Position numbers and translations under genes: made by a program. A stretch of 64,000 bases of DNA from Rubricoccus marinus (GTDB lineage Bacteria > Bacteroidota > Rhodothermia > Rhodothermales > Rubricoccaceae), in assembly GCF_002257665.1 (NCBI RefSeq), contig NZ_MQWB01000001.1, positions 3,014,619-3,078,618 on the forward strand. Reading direction: 5' to 3'. Below the pieces are notes generated by a model. That model saw nothing but the letters and a program-made list of their open reading frames with translations, was not told where the DNA came from and ran no database searches. Each line of letters starts with the position of its first letter. The stretch's first letter is position 1. Shown in pieces: positions 34,370 through 43,787 of the stretch.

Positions 34370-36073
34370 CTACGAGCGCCGCCCATCGTTGCTCAGCCAC
34401 GTCAGAATCCACCGCCTCAGCCACTCATCCTCACCGGGCACAAGCGGGACCGCGCCGATGCCGACCGTCGCGTGCGCCCGCCAGAGGCGGCTGTTCTCGA
34501 ACGTCGGCGTCGCATGGAACGGGAAAAGCGCTGCGGCGGCCTCCACGAGAGGCTCGCCCTCTTTGTTTACGATGGCGTCCCGGTACCGGTGCAGGTCTCC
34601 GAGTGCCGCCTCTGGCGGACCCGCGGCGCCGTGGCGCATGGCGTACGCAGTGGAATCGTCGCGGCGGTACTTCGCGTCGAGCACGGCGCGGCGTACCGGC
34701 TGACCGGGAGCACGCAGCGTGAGGAGCACGTCGGGCCGCTGCGCCAGAAGCCCGGGCGGTCCTGGGAAACGCGGCTCATAAGCAATGTCAACGCGGACTC
34801 CGTTGCCGTCCAGCCTGATCGCATTCCGCGTGCCGCGACCGATGCGGACGCGAGCGCCAGAGGCCGCGAGTCCAAACGGCTCTTCTGGAGCAGGCGCGCC
34901 CAGAACATCGGCGAGAACCTGCACCACGCGGAGCACGGCCCACGACTCGTACAGCCGACCGGTTCCCAGCCACGCTGTCGCCACCTCCCCCGCGCCAACA
35001 TCCAAGCCTCGCTCTAGGGCCTGAAGCGCGTCGAATACCTCCCGGTACACAGGCCGAGTCCGGAGCACGAGCGGGGCCTTCCGCATAGCTGGTGCTCCCA
35101 CCGCTTCCGCCAGAGGCCTCTGGCGTCGAAACCGGCGAAGGCCAGCGGCGATCTGATCCAGGCTCTCGCGGAGCGCGCGGCGCCTACCGGTCTCTGCGTA
35201 CGGGTGACGAGCTTCCTCACGCGTGATCTGCGCCAACACGCTCAAAGCGAGGTCCAGCCTCTGGCGAATCCAGCGGTGCGCAGCGATGTCCTCGTTTTCG
35301 CCGAGCACGCGGACCGGCATCCGACTCTGTACCGGCACTCCCCGGACGTGCGTCCATTCACCTCTCCCCTTCGACCGCCGGATCGCGCGAACGCTCTCGG
35401 CGTCGCCGCGCAACCGCGCCGCCGGACGGACGTGCTCCCGCCGCGACAGCTCAAACGCCGGGCGGCGCTCGATGCTCGCCAGAGGCCCTTCAAGCTGATG
35501 GACGGCGTAGCGGAGCACGGTGACCCAGGCAGGAATCGACGGCTCATTGTGTAACCCGCTCTGCTCATCGGCTGCGCCCCACCCGGCGAGCGCGGCACCC
35601 CGCCACGCGGCCTCTACGCCCCCACGCATCGCGGCAACGTCGGCGCTGCTCACCTTCGCGGGAACAACCCGGAGCACGACCTCAGCCTCTGGCGTCCCGC
35701 CGACCGTAAACGCGAACACGCTCAGCCCCGCTTCATCGCGGACGCGGACGGAGCCGTGGACGGTTCGCCCTCCATTTGCTGAAACGAGGCCCGAGACTTG
35801 GCCAGGATCTCGATGTAGCACGGCCACGGGTTCGCCTGTCCGGCTCTCCACCAAAAGAGACAGGATGCGCTCTTCGGGCACCGCCACAGGAATTGTCACC
35901 TCTCGCGTCGCGGAATACTTCTCACCAGCGGCCCACACCGTTCCACTTCCGCGGAGCACACGAACGTGGCTCTCCCCTGCCTCTGGCGAGGTACCGCTCC
36001 ACGTGATCCGGATCCGCGTCGTTTCAACGACGAGGGTCCCGGTTTCGGGAGCACGAGCATCAGCGCCTCTCAC
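34370..36073 (-). CDS. McrC-like protein: DUF2357 region with PD-(D/E)xK nuclease domain
   Basis: 567 residues from GTG 36073, which begins 2 bp after the McrB stop; the frame continues upstream inside mcrB, but that part looks like shadow sequence. The N-terminal half (about 1-300) is beta-rich with DUF2357-like character. The C-terminal part carries the nuclease fold: RLYESWAVLRVVQVLADVLG, RPDVLLTLRAPG with catalytic Asp, and AVLDAKYRRDDSTA with the D-x-K pair, then LGDLHRYRDAI. McrC proteins pair with McrB GTPases to cut modified or foreign DNA. Together with the EVE-McrB gene it makes a two-gene type IV restriction-like system. Assignment rests on domain pattern and gene pairing; the target is unknown. 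Confidence 0.8.
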   Translation of the reverse strand: MRGADARAPETGTLVVETTRIRITWSGTSPEAGESHVRVLRGSGTVWAAGEKYSATREVTIPVAVPEERILSLLVESRTGEPVAVLHRDPGQVSGLVSANGGRTVHGSVRVRDEAGLSVFAFTVGGTPEAEVVLRVVPAKVSSADVAAMRGGVEAAWRGAALAGWGAADEQSGLHNEPSIPAWVTVLRYAVHQLEGPLASIERRPAFELSRREHVRPAARLRGDAESVRAIRRSKGRGEWTHVRGVPVQSRMPVRVLGENEDIAAHRWIRQRLDLALSVLAQITREEARHPYAETGRRRALRESLDQIAAGLRRFRRQRPLAEAVGAPAMRKAPLVLRTRPVYREVFDALQALERGLDVGAGEVATAWLGTGRLYESWAVLRVVQVLADVLGAPAPEEPFGLAASGARVRIGRGTRNAIRLDGNGVRVDIAYEPRFPGPPGLLAQRPDVLLTLRAPGQPVRRAVLDAKYRRDDSTAYAMRHGAAGPPEAALGDLHRYRDAIVNKEGEPLVEAAAALFPFHATPTFENSRLWRAHATVGIGAVPLVPGEDEWLRRWILTWLSNDGRRS

Positions 36074-36075
36074 CG

Positions 36076-37794
36076 CTACGCCCAGAACGAGGCAACACCA
36101 TCGGCCAGCACACCCTCCGCGATCCGCGCGAGGCGAGCCGCCGTCCTCGGGAACCGCGCAGACGGGAGCACGGCCGGTCTCCCCTCGGACTCCCATGCCT
36201 CAACCTGCACTACAGCAGACCTCTCGCGATCCTGCTCGCTCTCGCCAGAGGCCCACGCGAGAAGGAGGAGCACCGCCGAACGCGCCGCCGCTCCGGCGCC
36301 CTCAATTCTCGGGAGCACCTTCATCAGGAGGGCAAGGTCCAGCGGGTCTACAGACTCACCGTCGCGCGTCCGGAACGCCTCTGGCGCTTGCATCGCATGG
36401 AGCACGAACAGCGCGACCTCGTCCCGCGTCCGGTAGCCGATGCCCAACCCTGCCGGCGAGAGGATCGCATCGGCCTCGGTGACGGCCTGTACTGCGCGAC
36501 CAATGGCCTCCCGTTGCTCATCACGGATGTCCGTGAGAGCAGAGAGCCGGAGCGCCAGAGGTTGCCACGCGGAGACAGGCCACCGTGACGCCTCCGGGAC
36601 CTGCTCAGAGATGTCAGAGGTGGTCCAGACGTGAAGGTTGGGCGCATCGAGTTCGAGCGTGAACGCCCGGTCCAGCACTTTACGGCTGAACGCATGCGCG
36701 CTCTCGTCCACGTTTACCGTCCCGACGAGACCGAGGTTGGGCCCCATCCGCACTGCCTGCCACACGGCATCCTCTGGCGCAAGCGACTCGCTCACTAGAG
36801 GAGGGGATTCAGCGCCGCCAGAGGCCTGCGCCGCGGCTGGCGTCCGCAACTCCATGCGGCTCAGGACTTCGGCTAGGTAGTGCTCCGGTCGCGCGAGGTT
36901 CATCTCGTCCAAGATCAGAACGTGCTGCCGCTCTGGGTCTTCGCCAGAGGCCCGGGCCGCCCGGAGCACGCCACCCGCCTGGAAGCGGCCATCGAGTCCT
37001 CGGTAGCCCAACGTCTCGGACGGATCGGTCCAGTCAGGACGCACCGGGAGCACGTCGGCACGTGCTCCCGTAGCCTCGGCCACGAGCAGCGGCAGCCGCG
37101 TTTTCCCGACGCCCGTCACACCCGCTAGGAGAACAAACGGCCGGGTCCGCAACGCGACCACGAACGCCGCCAGTTGCCACGGTGCGTACACGAACCCGCG
37201 CGCCTCCACATGCGCGATCACGTGCTCCATCGCCTGGGCGCGGTCCCAGCTCGTATACATCGCAAGAGGCTCCGCGACGGCCGGCTTCGCGACGGGCCGA
37301 GGCCTCTGGCGCGTCTCGCGGACCGCCTCCACCATCTGCATCAGCGCCTCTGGGTTCTCGCCCGCTCGCGCAGCGATCAGGAACTCCAAGACCTTTCCGT
37401 CCACCGCCGGGAGCGCATGGAGCACGCGCTGCGCCACGCGGCGGAACTGCCGGTCGAGCGTGGGCTCGTCCGGGTACTGATCCAGCACGCTGAGGTGCGG
37501 CGCGAACCCCTCGTACGGTACCCAGGCTTCTTGCGGGAGCACCGTCAGGGTCCGCACGCGGACGCGGTGCGGCAGGTGTTTGCCCAGCACGAGCGAAGTG
37601 CTGTCCTCGAACGCCACGCCAGAGGCCTCGACGAGCGCCGCCAGCGTGCGGCTACCCGGGATGTACGCGAAAATGCGGTCCCCCGGACGCACCTCCTGAA
37701 GCGCCTTCCGCCCCTGCATGCGGAGCGCGAACGTCTCGGCGCGGGCAAAGGCCGCGAGCGCGTCGGGGGGAACGGACCAGAGCCAGTACTGCAT
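36076..37794 (-). CDS. McrB-like AAA+ GTPase with N-terminal EVE domain
   Basis: 572 residues from ATG 37794. The N-terminal ~110 residues match an EVE domain (MQYWLWSVPPDALAAF ... VRPGDRIFAYIPGSRTLAAL ... FEDST), a PUA-like fold that reads modified bases. After a linker, the AAA+ module has Walker A GVTGVGKT (225-232), the McrB-type Walker B ILDEMNLARPEHYLAEVLSR (about 300) and sensor GTVNVDESAHAFSRKVLDRAF (about 363). NxxD in the last motif is the GTP-specific signature. McrB forms GTP-driven rings that activate McrC. Divergent from uvrB, and followed immediately by the McrC-like gene. The longer in-frame start at 37893 was rejected because EVE begins at MQYWLW. Confidence 0.85.
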   Translation of the reverse strand: MQYWLWSVPPDALAAFARAETFALRMQGRKALQEVRPGDRIFAYIPGSRTLAALVEASGVAFEDSTSLVLGKHLPHRVRVRTLTVLPQEAWVPYEGFAPHLSVLDQYPDEPTLDRQFRRVAQRVLHALPAVDGKVLEFLIAARAGENPEALMQMVEAVRETRQRPRPVAKPAVAEPLAMYTSWDRAQAMEHVIAHVEARGFVYAPWQLAAFVVALRTRPFVLLAGVTGVGKTRLPLLVAEATGARADVLPVRPDWTDPSETLGYRGLDGRFQAGGVLRAARASGEDPERQHVLILDEMNLARPEHYLAEVLSRMELRTPAAAQASGGAESPPLVSESLAPEDAVWQAVRMGPNLGLVGTVNVDESAHAFSRKVLDRAFTLELDAPNLHVWTTSDISEQVPEASRWPVSAWQPLALRLSALTDIRDEQREAIGRAVQAVTEADAILSPAGLGIGYRTRDEVALFVLHAMQAPEAFRTRDGESVDPLDLALLMKVLPRIEGAGAAARSAVLLLLAWASGESEQDRERSAVVQVEAWESEGRPAVLPSARFPRTAARLARIAEGVLADGVASFWA

Positions 37795-37845
37795 CGGCGC
37801 GAGGATACGCCAGAGGCCAGTGCACGGTCCGCCGGCAACAGGGCC

Positions 37846-37874
37846 GCCTCTGGCGCGAACCCCACGCCAGAGGC
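37846..37874. repeat. Inverted pair of the 10-bp element between mcrB-like gene and uvrB
   Basis: GCCTCTGGCG at 37846-37855 and CGCCAGAGGC at 37865-37874, 9-nt spacer, with a further single copy near 37808. The gap is divergent, so promoters of both genes must lie among these copies. Confidence 0.85.
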
Positions 37875-37961
37875 GGGGTACACACGGCCGCACCCCGCTG
37901 ACGCACCGTTGTCAGCACGGAGTGCTACGCTTCCCGGCTGCCCAACTGCGACCCCGACGAC

Positions 37962-40037
37962 ATGGCGACGATTGCCCGCATCGACTCTCCTTTCAAGCTG
38001 GACACCCCGTTCCGGCCCACCGGCGACCAGCCGCGCGCCATCGCGGAGATGACCGAGGGGCTGTTCCGAGGCGACCAGTACCAGACGCTTCTGGGGGCCA
38101 CAGGTACCGGCAAGACGTTCTCGCTCGCCAACGTCATCCAGAAGACGGGCAAGCCGACGCTCGTCTTCTCGCACAACAAGACCCTCGCGGCGCAGCTCTT
38201 CGCTGAGTTCCGGACGTTCTTCCCGAACAACGCCACGGAGTTCTTTATCTCCTACTACGACTACTACCAGCCCGAGGCCTACATCGTCTCCTCGGACACG
38301 TACATCGAGAAGGACATGGCGATCAACGAGGAGATCGACCGGCTGCGGCTTCGCGCCACGTCGGCCCTCGTGAGTGGCCGGCGCGATATCGTGATCGTGG
38401 CCAGCGTGAGCTGCATCTATGGGCTCGGCAACCCGGAGGAGTACAAGGCCCGCGTGATCCAAGTCAAGCCCGGCGAGACCGTGGACCGCGACGAGCTTCT
38501 GCTCAAGCTGGTCAACGTCTTCTACACCCGCAACGACATCGACTTCGCGCCCGGCACGTTCCGCGTCCGCGGCGACCAAGTGGAAGTCTTCCCGGCCTAC
38601 TTCGAGGACCAAGCTTACCGCATCACGTTCTGGGGCGACGAGGTCGAAAAGGTCTCGCGCATCGACCCGGTGACCGGGAAAGAGATCGCGAGCGAGGGCG
38701 ACCTCCTGACGATCTACCCCGCCAAGCACTTCGTGACGCCGCAGGACCAACTCGACCGCGCGCTTGCCGGCATCGAAGAGGAGCTCCGCTGGCGCCTCGC
38801 GATCCTCCGCAACGAGGGCAAGCTGGTGGAGGCGCAACGCCTGGAGCAGCGGACGCTGTTCGACCTGGAGATGATCAAAGAGATCGGCTACTGCTCCGGC
38901 ATCGAGAACTACTCGCGCCACATGGACGGCCGCGAGCCCGGTACTCGCCCCTCCACGCTGCTGGATTACTTCCAGATGAGCTACGGCGACGACTGGCTTC
39001 TGGCGGTGGACGAGAGCCACGTCAGCATTCCGCAGGTGCGCGGGATGTACAACGGCGACCGTGCGCGCAAACTCAGCCTGGTAGAGCACGGCTTCCGTCT
39101 GCCAAGCGCGATGGACAATCGCCCGCTCACCTATGAGGAGTTCGAGCGCTTCCACCATCAGGTCCTCTTCGTCAGCGCCACGCCCGCCGACTACGAGCTC
39201 GAGAAGTCCGACGGCGTCGTCGTGGAGCAGATCATTCGCCCGACAGGCATCCTCGACCCCGAAGTGGAGGTCCGCCCCGTCGAAGGCCAGATCGACGACT
39301 TGCTCGGCGAGATCCGCCTGCGCGTCAAGGCCGGCGGGCGCGTGCTCGTCACCACGCTCACCAAGCGCATGGCCGAGGACCTCACCGACTACCTCGACTC
39401 CTTCGGCGTGCGCGTGCGGTACCTCCACTCCGACATCGACGCGCTGGAACGCGTCGACATCCTGCGCGACCTGCGCCTGGGCGCGTTCGACGTGCTCGTC
39501 GGCATTAACCTCTTGCGCGAAGGCCTCGACCTCCCCGAGGTCAACCTCGTCGCCATCCTCGACGCCGACAAAGAGGGCTTCTTGCGCTCCGAGCGCTCGC
39601 TGATCCAGACCGCGGGCCGCGCCGCGCGCAACGCGGACAGCGTGGTCATCCTCTACGCCGACCGCATCACGGACTCCATGGCACGCATGATGGAGGAGAC
39701 GAACCGCCGCCGCGAGATCCAAGCCGAGTACAACCGCGAGCATGGCATCACGCCGACGACGGTCACCAAGTCCATCGACGAGATCCGCAAGGGCACGCTC
39801 GTGGCGGACCACAAGCCGGAGCCCGAGGAGAACCCGACGCCGACGTACTACTCCGGCCCAAGCCAGCTCCCCAAGGTGGCCGACCCCGTGGTGAAGTACC
39901 TCACCGACGACCAGAAGCTGGACCTCGTGGCGCAGCTCACCCGCGAGATGGACGCGGCCTCGATGAACCTGGAGTTCGAGAAGGCCGCCGAACTCCGCGA
40001 CAGCATCGCCCAGATCGAAGCCACGCTCGCCGCCTGA
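37962..40037 (+). CDS. uvrB: UvrABC excinuclease subunit B
   Basis: 691 residues; UvrB receives lesions from UvrA and recruits UvrC in nucleotide excision repair. N-terminal [11 protein letters not shown], Walker A GATGTGKT (45-52), the damage-probing beta hairpin [20 protein letters not shown], Walker B DESH near residue 350, and helicase motif QTAGRAARN near 548 appear in order. The C-terminal UVR motif ([20 protein letters not shown]) binds UvrC. ATG 37962 matches the family N-terminus. The coding region contains no full copy of the 10-bp element, only a near match (CTTCTGGCGG near 38998), and uses strictly GC-ending codons, suggesting tight constraint. Confidence 0.98.
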   Translation: MATIARIDSPFKLDTPFRPTGDQPRAIAEMTEGLFRGDQYQTLLGATGTGKTFSLANVIQKTGKPTLVFSHNKTLAAQLFAEFRTFFPNNATEFFISYYDYYQPEAYIVSSDTYIEKDMAINEEIDRLRLRATSALVSGRRDIVIVASVSCIYGLGNPEEYKARVIQVKPGETVDRDELLLKLVNVFYTRNDIDFAPGTFRVRGDQVEVFPAYFEDQAYRITFWGDEVEKVSRIDPVTGKEIASEGDLLTIYPAKHFVTPQDQLDRALAGIEEELRWRLAILRNEGKLVEAQRLEQRTLFDLEMIKEIGYCSGIENYSRHMDGREPGTRPSTLLDYFQMSYGDDWLLAVDESHVSIPQVRGMYNGDRARKLSLVEHGFRLPSAMDNRPLTYEEFERFHHQVLFVSATPADYELEKSDGVVVEQIIRPTGILDPEVEVRPVEGQIDDLLGEIRLRVKAGGRVLVTTLTKRMAEDLTDYLDSFGVRVRYLHSDIDALERVDILRDLRLGAFDVLVGINLLREGLDLPEVNLVAILDADKEGFLRSERSLIQTAGRAARNADSVVILYADRITDSMARMMEETNRRREIQAEYNREHGITPTTVTKSIDEIRKGTLVADHKPEPEENPTPTYYSGPSQLPKVADPVVKYLTDDQKLDLVAQLTREMDAASMNLEFEKAAELRDSIAQIEATLAA

Positions 40038-40078
40038 GCCTCTGGCGAGACAGGGTGACAGGGACGAGACCCGCCGCG

Positions 40079-40096
40079 GCCTCTGGCGCCAGAGGC
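40079..40096. repeat. 18-bp palindrome GCCTCTGGCGCCAGAGGC after uvrB
   Basis: Perfect dimer 42 bp beyond the uvrB stop, preceded by a single copy at about 40038-40047 that starts right after the stop codon. Terminator-like placement before the next same-strand gene. Confidence 0.9.
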
Positions 40097-40150
40097 CGCG
40101 TGCAGGGCCATCGCGCGTAGACTCCCGCTGCGTCTCTTCCACCCTTCGCG

Positions 40151-41122
40151 ATGACGATCCTCTTTCTAGGCGGCACCGGCACAATCTCGTCGGCCTGCTC
40201 CGCCCTCGCCGTTGAGCGCGGCCACGACCTCACGCTCGTCACCCGCGGGGGCGCCGACGCCCGCGCGCCAGAGGCCGCCGAGATCCTCCACGCCGACGCG
40301 CGCGACCCCAAAGCCCTCGCCGAGGCGCTGGGCGACCGGACGTTCGATGCCGTCGTGGACTGGGTGGCGTTCGCACCCGAGCACGTGGAGGACGACGTGC
40401 GCCTGTTCCGCGGACGGACCGGCCAGTACGTGTTCATCTCCTCCGCCTCGGCGTACCAGACGCCGCCGCAGTCGCTTCCCGTCACGGAGCAGACACCGCT
40501 GGACAACCCGTTCTGGGCGTACTCGCAGGCCAAGATCGAGTGCGAGAAACGCGTTTGGGTTGCGCGCGACGCTGGGATGCCAGTCACCATCGTGCGGCCG
40601 TCCCACACGTACGCGCCGTGGCGCCCTCCCGTCTACGGCCGCTACACCGTCATCGACCGGTTGCGGCGCGGGGCGCCCGTCTTGGTGCACGGCGATGGGC
40701 TCTCGCTGTGGACGCTCACGCACCACCGGGATTTCGCCAGAGGCTTTGTCGGCCTGCTGGGCAACGAGAACGCACTCGGCCGCGCGGTCCACATCACGTC
40801 GGACGAGATCCTGACGTGGGACGCCATCGTCGGCGCGCTGGCGGAAGCCTCTGGCGTCGAAGCACGAATCGTCCACGTGCCGTCGGATCAGATCGCGAAG
40901 GCGGACGGCGAGTGGGGCCAGAGCCTGCTCGGCGACAAGGCGCACACGCGCGTGTTCGACAACAGCCTGATCAAAGCTCTCGTCCCGGACTTCGACGCTC
41001 CCACCTCCTGGGCCGCTGGCGCTCGCGAGATGACCGCGTGGTTCGACGCCGACCCGGCGCGGCGCACGGTCGATGCCGAGGTCAACGCCACCATCGACCG
41101 CCTCGTGGCGCCGTACCTCTAG
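40151..41122 (+). CDS. NAD-dependent epimerase/dehydratase-family protein (extended SDR)
   Basis: 323 residues. The N-terminal nucleotide-binding motif is ILFLGGTGTISSACSALAVE; the DVVDWVAF-like strand and YVFISSASAYQTPP carry the catalytic Ser. A YSQAK-type active-site motif (WAYSQAKIECE) supplies Tyr and Lys. TIVRPSHTYAPW and HITSDEILTWD resemble nucleotide-sugar or isoflavone-reductase-like extended short-chain dehydrogenases. The substrate cannot be read; no sugar cluster is nearby. The stop TAG forms the left edge of a palindrome shared with the convergent FecA-like gene. Confidence 0.85.
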   Translation: MTILFLGGTGTISSACSALAVERGHDLTLVTRGGADARAPEAAEILHADARDPKALAEALGDRTFDAVVDWVAFAPEHVEDDVRLFRGRTGQYVFISSASAYQTPPQSLPVTEQTPLDNPFWAYSQAKIECEKRVWVARDAGMPVTIVRPSHTYAPWRPPVYGRYTVIDRLRRGAPVLVHGDGLSLWTLTHHRDFARGFVGLLGNENALGRAVHITSDEILTWDAIVGALAEASGVEARIVHVPSDQIAKADGEWGQSLLGDKAHTRVFDNSLIKALVPDFDAPTSWAAGAREMTAWFDADPARRTVDAEVNATIDRLVAPYL

Positions 41123-41143
41123 CCTCTGGCGCCAGAGGCTAGA
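41118..41143. terminator. 26-bp perfect palindrome containing both stop codons of a convergent pair
   Basis: The 18-bp element dimer (41122-41139) is extended symmetrically on both sides to 26 bp. The epimerase stop TAG (41120-41122) and the reverse-strand stop TAG of the FecA-like gene (41139-41141) are mirror images inside it. The intergenic sequence is nothing but the palindrome, so a bidirectional terminator is strongly suggested. Confidence 0.8.
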
Positions 41144-43787
41144 ACCGCAGCGCGAGGTCGAGCGTGGGGAGCACGCCCACGTCGTAAATGTCCAGCGGGA
41201 CGGCAAGCAGGCGCGGCTCGTCGGTAGGCCGGCCCAGGCGGACCACGTTGGTGGCCTCTCGCGTGAACGCGTTGTCGCGGTCGAGCACGTTGCGGACGGC
41301 GAGCGAGAGCGTGGCGACGGCGCGGCCAATGCGCTGCTCGGCGGTGACCCGGAGGTCCACGCGCGAGAGCCCCGGCAGCCTCTCCTCTTCCCCGGCCTCT
41401 GGCGCCAGGGGGTTGGGCGCGCCAGAGGCGAGCGTCCATGATGCCGCCACGCGAACGCCGGGAAGAACGGGCCCATCTGCCAGGATCGCGAATTGAACCG
41501 GGCGGTCCCACTCAGCGGGGAATGCCTCCCCCCCTTCGAGCTCCGGGTGCTGGAACGTGGCCCGCGCAAGCGCGCCAGAGGCCCCAAGGCTCCACGCACC
41601 GACAGGCACGCGGACCAGCGTTTCCACGCCTCTGGCGCCAGAGGCCACGCCTGTCAGCCAGGGGCGCTGCAACACGGTCCCGCGCGCGAGGCCGCGGACC
41701 GAGCGGTCCTCGGTGTGGAGCCACAGCCCGCGCGTGCGCTTGGCGTAGGCCGTGAGCTGCACCGAGACGCCTCTGGCAGAGAGGTCTGCGGAGACCTCCG
41801 CGAGGTCGGCTTCGGTCACGGTCTGCTCCGAGTCGGTAAGCACCCAGGCGGCGGCTCCGGCGACGTTCGCGAGCGTGAGGCGGTGGGCGAACTGCGTGCT
41901 CCGGCCCAGCGACGCAGACAGCGCGAAGCCCGGCGCGGCGTCTACGCGAGCCCGGACGCGAGGACTCAGGCGAAGCGCCGAGCCTTCGGAGTACATGTGC
42001 GCGCGGAGCCCGGCGTCGAGGTGGAGCGCGCGCGTGGCAGTGCCCTCCCAGGCGGCGTGGACATCCAAGCGCGTCGCCGTCTGGTCCGTGACGAAGGCAG
42101 CGCGGCGCGCGGCGGTCTCCTCGTACCTCTGGCGATAGAGGTGCAGGCTGTATCCGCCAGAGGCCACGCCGCCGCCAAGCGCGGCCTCCACGCGTTGCTC
42201 GGCGATGGCTTCCTGAAAGTGATTGTCGTAGCCCAGCGTGTCCACCAACACGAGGCTCCCTAGGCCGGGCTGGGAGCGAAACGCGAAGTCGTCCTGCGCG
42301 AAGCGCGCGCTGTAGGTGCTCGCGCCGACGCGCGAGGTCAGCATCCACCGCGCGGAGAGGATGCGCTGATCCGTCAGGCTCGCGGCGCTGCTGCCCCACC
42401 GGTTTCGCGCGGCAACGGGCCGCTCCACACGCCGAATCCGATCGTCGTCATCGCGCTCCAGGTAGAGCCGCGCGCCCGCCACCTCCGTTTCGTCGCCTCC
42501 TGTGTAAGCCGTCAGCGCGGTCCGGCCGCCAGAGGCCCGCTGGTCCGCCGCGCCGAGATGGAGGTCCCAGTAGGACGCGCGCGTGCTGCTCACGTCCACC
42601 AGCCGCGAGAGCGCGTCGGCGGTCCCGCTCGGGAGGTCGCTCGTGCGCGTCGCGACCCCGAGGCCCTGCTCCACGAGTGCGTCGGCGGTCCCGGGCGAAG
42701 CGCCCAGCGCGGACGTGCGGCCGCCCACCAAGAGCGTGGTCCGGCCCGGGCGGACCGGGACCGAGGCCGAGCCTCTGGCGGCGAGGCTGGAGACGCCGAG
42801 CGTCGCCAGAGGCCGCGTGGGGGCGCCGGTCGCGGTGACGTAGTCCAACGCGCCGCCGGGCGCGACGGCGACCTGCGCGGGCGCCACGCCGAGGTGCAGC
42901 GCGACGGCGCGGAGCGCGTCCGCGTTGAAGGCGTCGACGAGGCCGAAGAGGTGGCGAGGGTTGTACACCGGCACGCCGTCCAGCCGCACCTCGAAGGCGT
43001 CGGACGGACTCCCGCGCACGATGAGTCCGTCCGAGAACGCCGCTGCGGGCGCGACCGAGGGGAGCACTTCCAGCGCGCGGAGCCCGCCGCCTTCGCCCAG
43101 CGCGTCGTACCGCCCGGGTTGGATGCGCGCGGCCCAGGCCGTGTCCAGCGGGGCGGTAAACGCCCGCGCATCCACCACGACGGTCGGGACGCCACCCGCC
43201 TCTGGCGCCAGCCGGAACGTGATAGCGGAGCCTCTCGGCGTGGCCGTCTGGGCGCCGTAGCCCACGAACGAGGCCGTGAGCGCCGTCGCGCCAGAGGCCA
43301 TCTCACCGCGGAGCGTGAGCACGAAGCCGCCCCGGTCATCGGCCACGACGCCGCGGCGCCCGCCGTCCCACACCACCGTCGCGAAGGGCAGGCCCTCGCC
43401 GGTCTCGCTGTCCAAGACACGTCCGCGCACGACTCGCTCGGCCGTCTCGCGGGGTGCCGGCGCGGCCTCTGGCGCCAGAGGCGTCCGTTTCGGCGCCGGG
43501 ACGAGAAGGATGCGGCGCCTCTGGCGGTCGGCGTCCACGCCGATGCCGAGCGGGGCGAGCGCGCGCGAGAGGGCGTCCGGCAGGCCATCGGTATCGGTGC
43601 TCAGGCTGACGCGCTTGCCCGCGACGAGGGCATCCGAGTAGAGAAAGCGCCACGTCGTCTCGCGCTCCACGCGCTCGATCACGTCGCGCAGCGGCTCGTT
43701 TTGCGCGCGCAGCGCCTGGGCCTGCACGGCGCCAGAGGCCAGGACGAGCCCCGCCAGAACGACGAGGCGCCAGAGACCGTCGCTCAC
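41139..43787 (-). CDS. FecA-like TonB-dependent receptor with N-terminal signalling (STN) domain
   Basis: 882 residues from GTG 43787, overlapping the FecR stop by 4 bp. After a signal peptide (LVVLAGLVLASGAVQA), a secretin/TonB short N-terminal domain (about 28-95: LRDVIERVERETTWRFLYSD, LPDALSRALAPLGIGVDADR) is the part that contacts FecR in transducing receptors. A carboxypeptidase-like domain (VRGRVLDSETGEGLPFATVV) and the plug (GLIVRGSPSDAFEVRLDGVP, YNPRHLFGLVDAF) follow, then the barrel ending in LDLALRF with a terminal Phe. It should sense or import a substrate and signal to the ECF sigma factor encoded upstream. Palindromic element dimers lie inside the gene at 41628-41645 and 43465-43482. 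Confidence 0.9.
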   Translation of the reverse strand: MSDGLWRLVVLAGLVLASGAVQAQALRAQNEPLRDVIERVERETTWRFLYSDALVAGKRVSLSTDTDGLPDALSRALAPLGIGVDADRQRRRILLVPAPKRTPLAPEAAPAPRETAERVVRGRVLDSETGEGLPFATVVWDGGRRGVVADDRGGFVLTLRGEMASGATALTASFVGYGAQTATPRGSAITFRLAPEAGGVPTVVVDARAFTAPLDTAWAARIQPGRYDALGEGGGLRALEVLPSVAPAAAFSDGLIVRGSPSDAFEVRLDGVPVYNPRHLFGLVDAFNADALRAVALHLGVAPAQVAVAPGGALDYVTATGAPTRPLATLGVSSLAARGSASVPVRPGRTTLLVGGRTSALGASPGTADALVEQGLGVATRTSDLPSGTADALSRLVDVSSTRASYWDLHLGAADQRASGGRTALTAYTGGDETEVAGARLYLERDDDDRIRRVERPVAARNRWGSSAASLTDQRILSARWMLTSRVGASTYSARFAQDDFAFRSQPGLGSLVLVDTLGYDNHFQEAIAEQRVEAALGGGVASGGYSLHLYRQRYEETAARRAAFVTDQTATRLDVHAAWEGTATRALHLDAGLRAHMYSEGSALRLSPRVRARVDAAPGFALSASLGRSTQFAHRLTLANVAGAAAWVLTDSEQTVTEADLAEVSADLSARGVSVQLTAYAKRTRGLWLHTEDRSVRGLARGTVLQRPWLTGVASGARGVETLVRVPVGAWSLGASGALARATFQHPELEGGEAFPAEWDRPVQFAILADGPVLPGVRVAASWTLASGAPNPLAPEAGEEERLPGLSRVDLRVTAEQRIGRAVATLSLAVRNVLDRDNAFTREATNVVRLGRPTDEPRLLAVPLDIYDVGVLPTLDLALRF

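Noticed and set aside
36074-36196. Longer McrC-like start inside the mcrB-like gene
   Set aside because: The added residues look like shadow of mcrB; GTG 36073 sits 2 bp after the mcrB stop, a common arrangement.
34370-37794. Apparent excess of the word GAGCAC (GTGCTC) in the mcrBC-like genes
   Set aside because: Almost all copies are the Val-Leu codon pair GTG CTC in frame on the minus strand, so coding bias explains it.
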